Below are positions 62,746-64,000 of a DNA stretch of 64,000 bases, piece after piece (position 1 is the stretch's first letter; the number at the start of each line of letters is the position of its first letter). The stretch is taken from the NCBI GenBank assembly GCA_934700615.1, contig CAKUXR010000010.1, positions 36,876 through 100,875 on the forward strand, read 5' to 3'. This stretch comes from an uncultured Bacteroidales bacterium. GTDB lineage: Bacteria; Bacteroidota; Bacteroidia; Bacteroidales; UBA932. A model generated the notes under the pieces. It searched no databases. It saw nothing but the letters and a program-made list of their open reading frames with translations, and was not told the DNA's origin. The translations under genes were made by a program, and so were the position numbers.

Positions 62746-62919
62746 TTAAAGGATCTTGCCCCGATGACGTAAACAACTTCGCAGTTTCGTGTTGTTTGTC
62801 TTGCAAGCGCGTTTCCGTTTTTCGAGAGACGTCGTAATTTGACGCAATATCATTTGCCATTTATCTGTTCAGGTCAATGCTGTATTAGCATGGCTAGACA
62901 CTGAAATATTCACCATCTA

Positions 62920-63061
62920 AACATGACTGGCCGGCAGGGGCCTTCGGAGCGGCGTAGCCGCCCATGGCTTCGTGAATGGGAGGGGCCCGCCGCGGTAGCG
63001 GTGGGAGGGATAGCCCCAACGGGGCGTATCGCTCCGAAGGCCCCTGCCGGCATAACATGTT
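62920..63061. other. 142-bp GC-rich structured element, candidate ncRNA or cruciform
   Basis: A perfect 22-bp stem (62930-62951 with 63030-63051) closes the element, extended outside by AACATG (62920-62925) with CATGTT (63056-63061). Inside, three hairpins can form: CCCAT/ATGGG (62961-62965 with 62976-62980), an 8-bp stem with a GGTA loop (62986-63005), and GCCCC/GGGGC with an AAC loop (63013-63025). GC content is far above its surroundings. Confidence 0.8.
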
Positions 63062-63305
63062 CCAAATTCTTCTGATTTTAAAAGTGGATTTTGAAGATAT
63101 AAAGATTTAAAAATCATCACAGAAATTTAAGAATCATAAAAATCTTCTGAAACCACCTGCCATTTTCGGGGCATTTCGCCACATTTTCGGGTTTTGCGCG
63201 AAATTTTTATATAGTATTGCAACCTTGATTGACGCATGGCCGAGGGGTCATCACCTCCGGTTTCAACGTCAACAATTTGATTTAATTAAATAAATACTTA
63301 ATTTT

Positions 63306-64000
63306 ATGACAGAATTAGTCAAGGTTGGAAGCGAGGGCAAGTACATCGACCTGATGGTCGACTGGAGCTTCAAAAAGATTTTCGGGACGGAAGTCAACAA
63401 GGACATTCTCATCGAATTCCTCAAGGTGATTTTCCCGCAGTACGCAATATCGGACATCACTTACGTTCCGACGGAGCAGTTGGGAATCATGGAGGACGAC
63501 AGGAAGGCAATCTTCGACGTGCTGTGCAGGACCGTGGACGGAAAGACGTTCCTTGTGGAGATGCAGCGCGGCTACCAGAAGCACTTCTTCGAGAGGGCCC
63601 TGTTCTACACTTCATTCCCGATAATGAAACAGGGAAAGAAGGCATTGGCAGAAGAGGCAAGGGGGAACAGGCCGTGGGACTTCAGTCTGGACGGGGTATT
63701 CTTCCTCGGAATCCTGAACTTCAAGTATGAGGATGACGAGATGACGGAGCACCGGTACCGGCTGATGGAGGCGACGTCGAAAAAGCTGATGACGGACAAA
63801 CTGGAGTTCGTCTTCGTGGAGGTGGAGAAGTTCGACAAGGGTGAGGATGAACTGGAGACGGATCTGGACAAGTGGCTGTATCTGCTGAAGAACATGTCCA
63901 ACTTGTTGGAGCGTCCGGAGAGACTGAGGGACAGGATATTCACGAAACTCTTCGATGTTGCGGAGCTCGCCCAACTTGACGACAAGGACAGAACCAATTA
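63306..64000 (+). CDS. Rpn family PD-(D/E)XK nuclease / putative transposase, 3' end outside the window
   Basis: The frame from ATG 63306 stays open to the window end, 231 residues. The opening YIDLMVDWSFKKIFGTEVNKDILIEFLK is typical of the Rpn/T_den_put_tspse family. The PD-(D/E)XK core reads IFDVLCRTVDGKTFLVEMQR, with Asp and the E-x-Q form that replaces E-x-K in this family. Rpn proteins act as recombination-promoting nucleases and are usually multicopy. The stop lies beyond 64000. The C-terminal part after residue 180 cannot be judged. Confidence 0.9.
   Translation, partial: MTELVKVGSEGKYIDLMVDWSFKKIFGTEVNKDILIEFLKVIFPQYAISDITYVPTEQLGIMEDDRKAIFDVLCRTVDGKTFLVEMQRGYQKHFFERALFYTSFPIMKQGKKALAEEARGNRPWDFSLDGVFFLGILNFKYEDDEMTEHRYRLMEATSKKLMTDKLEFVFVEVEKFDKGEDELETDLDKWLYLLKNMSNLLERPERLRDRIFTKLFDVAELAQLDDKDRTN

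Larger units (their letters stand above)
61871..63305. repeat. Repeat-rich, gene-free 1.4-kb spacer
   Basis: It contains the terminator of the TSCPD gene (61906-61961) and a CGTCTCCGGAGTTACGT copy at 62008-62029. A GGGACGGTGCCACA block follows at about 62199-62214, then the TGTGGATT/AATCCACA inverted repeat at 62261-62297 with a 21-base loop. The 199-bp element copy B spans 62547-62745, and the 142-bp GC-rich structured element spans 62920-63061. Open frames here (62346-62633, 62630-62860, 62917-63120) cross the repeats and have no recognisable domains. Confidence 0.8.

Noticed and set aside
62920..63061. Integron attC site
   Set aside because: The outer AAC and GTT are present by chance, but the GTTRRRY consensus does not fit and the interior has three extra hairpins.

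Overview
The window is a chromosome segment from a member of the Bacteroidales, most likely an uncultured gut or rumen type. Evidence: promoters of the Bacteroidota form (TTG or TTTG, about 20 bases, TAnnTTTG) lie before thrS, ftsY, rplU, rpsU, guaA, typA and others. Lineage-typical families are present (DUF4295 beside rpmB-rpmG, DUF4296, DUF4199, BACON and SUMF1-like lipoproteins, FimB/Mfa2 with DUF3575, GH95, GH125, a BT_3928-like DoxX protein). Secreted proteins are mostly lipoproteins. I cannot name the genus from the sequence alone.

Layout. 1-4600: the end of glyA, a repeat-filled spacer, an AAA-ATPase/PD-(D/E)XK protein of the DUF1703 type, and a minus-strand DUF4199-glycosyltransferase pair. 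4700-17400: a long plus-strand housekeeping run: thrS-infC-rpmI-rplT-lepB, rpmB-rpmG-DUF4295-ftsY, then pheT-DUF4296-amidohydrolase-radical SAM-deoC. 17400-34600: an accessory surface and glycan region. It holds a MINPP-like histidine phosphatase, a three-gene unit (HExxH lipoprotein, DUF3575, FimB/Mfa2-like), a secreted DNA/RNA nuclease, a GH95 fucosidase, a minus-strand operon of three BACON-type lipoproteins (two carrying SUMF1-like domains), a Gfo/Idh/MocA oxidoreductase and a GH125 mannosidase. 34600-46700: tRNA-Arg(CCT), rpmF, DUF177, typA, guaA, a 2-hydroxyacid dehydrogenase, a large outer-membrane barrel, ruvC, serS, rpmA and rplU. 46700-61900: a P-loop protein with damaged motifs next to a class III sirtuin, rpsU, an AsmA-like protein, prmA, purB, folP, tmk, a DoxX-like protein, a DJ-1 protein, alr, a zinc peptidase, tadA and a TSCPD protein. 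61900-64000: a repeat-rich spacer followed by a truncated Rpn-family nuclease.

Most housekeeping genes serve translation: three aminoacyl-tRNA synthetases, eight ribosomal proteins, IF-3, TypA and PrmA. Two carry clear translation-control signals. infC starts at AUC behind a strong Shine-Dalgarno sequence. rpsU has an almost perfect anti-Shine-Dalgarno complement, unusual in a phylum that mostly ignores this signal.

The least explained material is non-coding. (1) A dispersed family of short intergenic repeats lies around the DUF1703-type gene, in the guaA/dehydrogenase spacer and before the Rpn gene. (2) Two inverted copies of a 199-bp element with 18-bp terminal inverted repeats lie about 23 kb apart. 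(3) A 142-bp GC-rich element at 62920-63061 has a perfect 22-bp closing stem and three internal hairpins. (4) A 142-bp imperfect palindrome lies between folP and tmk. No CRISPR array, prophage or complete insertion sequence is visible.
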